Shown here one piece after another: positions 52,381 to 53,065 of a stretch of 53,065 bases of DNA. Under the pieces are notes generated by a model that saw only the letters and a list, made by a program, of their open reading frames with translations, was not told the DNA's origin and did no database searches. A program made the translations under genes and the position numbers. The stretch is from assembly GCA_009779935.1 (NCBI GenBank), contig WRAX01000001.1, positions 101,758 to 154,822 of the forward strand, in the 5' to 3' direction. Position 1 is the stretch's first letter, and each line of letters begins with the position of its first letter. The DNA comes from Defluviitaleaceae bacterium (GTDB taxonomy: Bacteria > Bacillota > Clostridia > Lachnospirales > WRAX01).

Positions 52381-52950
52381 ATGAAAGCATTTGCCATTTG
52401 CGGCATAAGCAACAGCGGCAAAACCACCACCACCGAGTACATAATTAAAGAATTAATGATGCGGGGGTATAGGGTGGGCTCTGCAAAATACATTCATTGT
52501 GACGGCTTTGAAATGGACGGGAACCCGCAAACGGATACCAGAAGGCACCGTGCCGCCGGCTCCCAATTAATCACTGCCCACGCTAAGGGCGAATCCAGTT
52601 TACTTTTCCCTGAACGTATTCCCACGGAAAAATTGCTGTCTTTCTATCAGGATAATTGTGACTGGGTTGTGTTGGAGGGGGTGTCCGACATACTTGTACC
52701 AACCATAGTCACAGCTCATGAAGAAGATGACTTGCGGATGAAATGGAGCGATATGGTCTTTTGCGTGTCCGGTCGCATTTCTGCTTTTATAGATGAATAT
52801 TACGGCGTGCCGGCAATTGATGCCACCACAAATATCGAAAATTTGGTGGATTTGATTGAAGACCGTGTATACGAGTGGCAGCCCAATTTTGACAGTGTGC
52901 GATATTTGATAAACAGCCTGCAATATCCCGCCCACACCTTACGTTTTTAG
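52381..52950 (+). CDS. mobB: Molybdopterin-guanine dinucleotide biosynthesis protein MobB
   Basis: This GTP-binding accessory protein for attaching GMP to molybdopterin is 189 residues, near family length. It begins MKAFAICGISNSGKTTTTEY with the Walker A loop GISNSGKTT (residues 8-16), followed by DTRRHRAAGSQLI, the typical MobB block near residues 52-64, and WVVLEGVSD. GAGGGGGAG precedes the ATG. It is expressed from a consensus promoter through the cofactor riboswitch and followed 8 bases later by fdhD. Together with the divergent fdhA it forms a formate dehydrogenase maturation locus. No mobA is visible in the window. Confidence 0.92.
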   Translation: MKAFAICGISNSGKTTTTEYIIKELMMRGYRVGSAKYIHCDGFEMDGNPQTDTRRHRAAGSQLITAHAKGESSLLFPERIPTEKLLSFYQDNCDWVVLEGVSDILVPTIVTAHEEDDLRMKWSDMVFCVSGRISAFIDEYYGVPAIDATTNIENLVDLIEDRVYEWQPNFDSVRYLINSLQYPAHTLRF

Positions 52951-52958
52951 GAGGCAAT

Positions 52959-53065
52959 ATGATAACCCATACACCCATAACCCGATACGATTCCAAAGGC
53001 TCACATCAGGTGCAGGACCCCGTAGTATGTGAAACCCATGCAAACCTAATTATCAATGGCCTGCC
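52959..53065 (+). CDS. fdhD: FdhD, formate dehydrogenase sulfurtransferase (N-terminal fragment)
   Basis: The gene runs off the right edge after about 35 codons: MITHTPITRYDSKG, then QDPVVCETHANLIINGL. The pattern D-x-V-x-x-E-x-x-x-x-(I/L)-x-(I/V)-NG is the start of FdhD, which passes sulfur from a cysteine desulfurase to the molybdenum centre of formate dehydrogenase. TAGGAGG precedes the ATG by 5 bases and it starts 8 bases after mobB. The identification rests on a short fragment plus context, but both agree. Confidence 0.78.
   Translation, partial: MITHTPITRYDSKGSHQVQDPVVCETHANLIINGL

Overview
The window looks like chromosome from a spore-forming, anaerobic member of the Clostridia (Bacillota). 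The support is: clostridial gene families (YidC/Jag, TilS/Hpt, a DUF4367 anti-sigma factor, a class B sortase, copper-amine-oxidase-like stalk domains), a SipL-like spore-coat morphogenesis protein, a selenocysteine-containing formate dehydrogenase, near-consensus sigma-A promoters and strong Shine-Dalgarno (SD) sequences. The species cannot be named from the sequence.

Left part (1-8,025), mostly plus strand: the end of yidC, jag, then tilS, an unknown HExxH protein, hpt and a VanW-family gene. Two minus-strand genes follow, one for a secreted protein of unknown function and one for a small membrane protein, and then an RlmD/TrmA-type RNA methyltransferase. A 103-base near-palindrome separates this part from the next.

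Centre (8,026-35,613, minus strand): one uninterrupted gene of about 27.6 kb for an exported protein of about 9,195 residues, roughly 1 MDa. In order it has a signal peptide, an acidic and proline-rich linker, about 15 Big_4-like immunoglobulin modules, a BspA-like leucine-rich block, about 39 copies of a longer beta-sandwich-like module, a Pro/Asp-rich linker and four stalk half-repeats at the C-terminus. Its own promoter is visible upstream.

Right-centre (35,732-48,849): small genes, a decayed hsp20 with its CIRCE operator, an ECF sigma/anti-sigma pair, sipL, and a minus-strand cluster of five unknown exported or membrane proteins. Two of these genes share a leader sequence that looks like a cis-regulatory RNA. 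A 1,455-residue cell-wall protein with an MPQTG sorting signal then converges on a class B sortase gene, a likely enzyme/substrate pair.

Right end (48,850-53,065): fdhA, read through an in-frame UGA (Sec348) with a SECIS-like hairpin, is preceded by a leader of about 290 nt closed by a 16-bp stem. Divergent from it, a molybdenum-cofactor riboswitch with a terminator precedes mobB and the start of fdhD. Together these supply the formate dehydrogenase subunit, the guanylated cofactor and the sulfuration step.

The best candidates for undescribed biology are the giant protein, the fdhA leader RNA, and the duplicated leader at 41,405-41,441 and 42,897-42,933.
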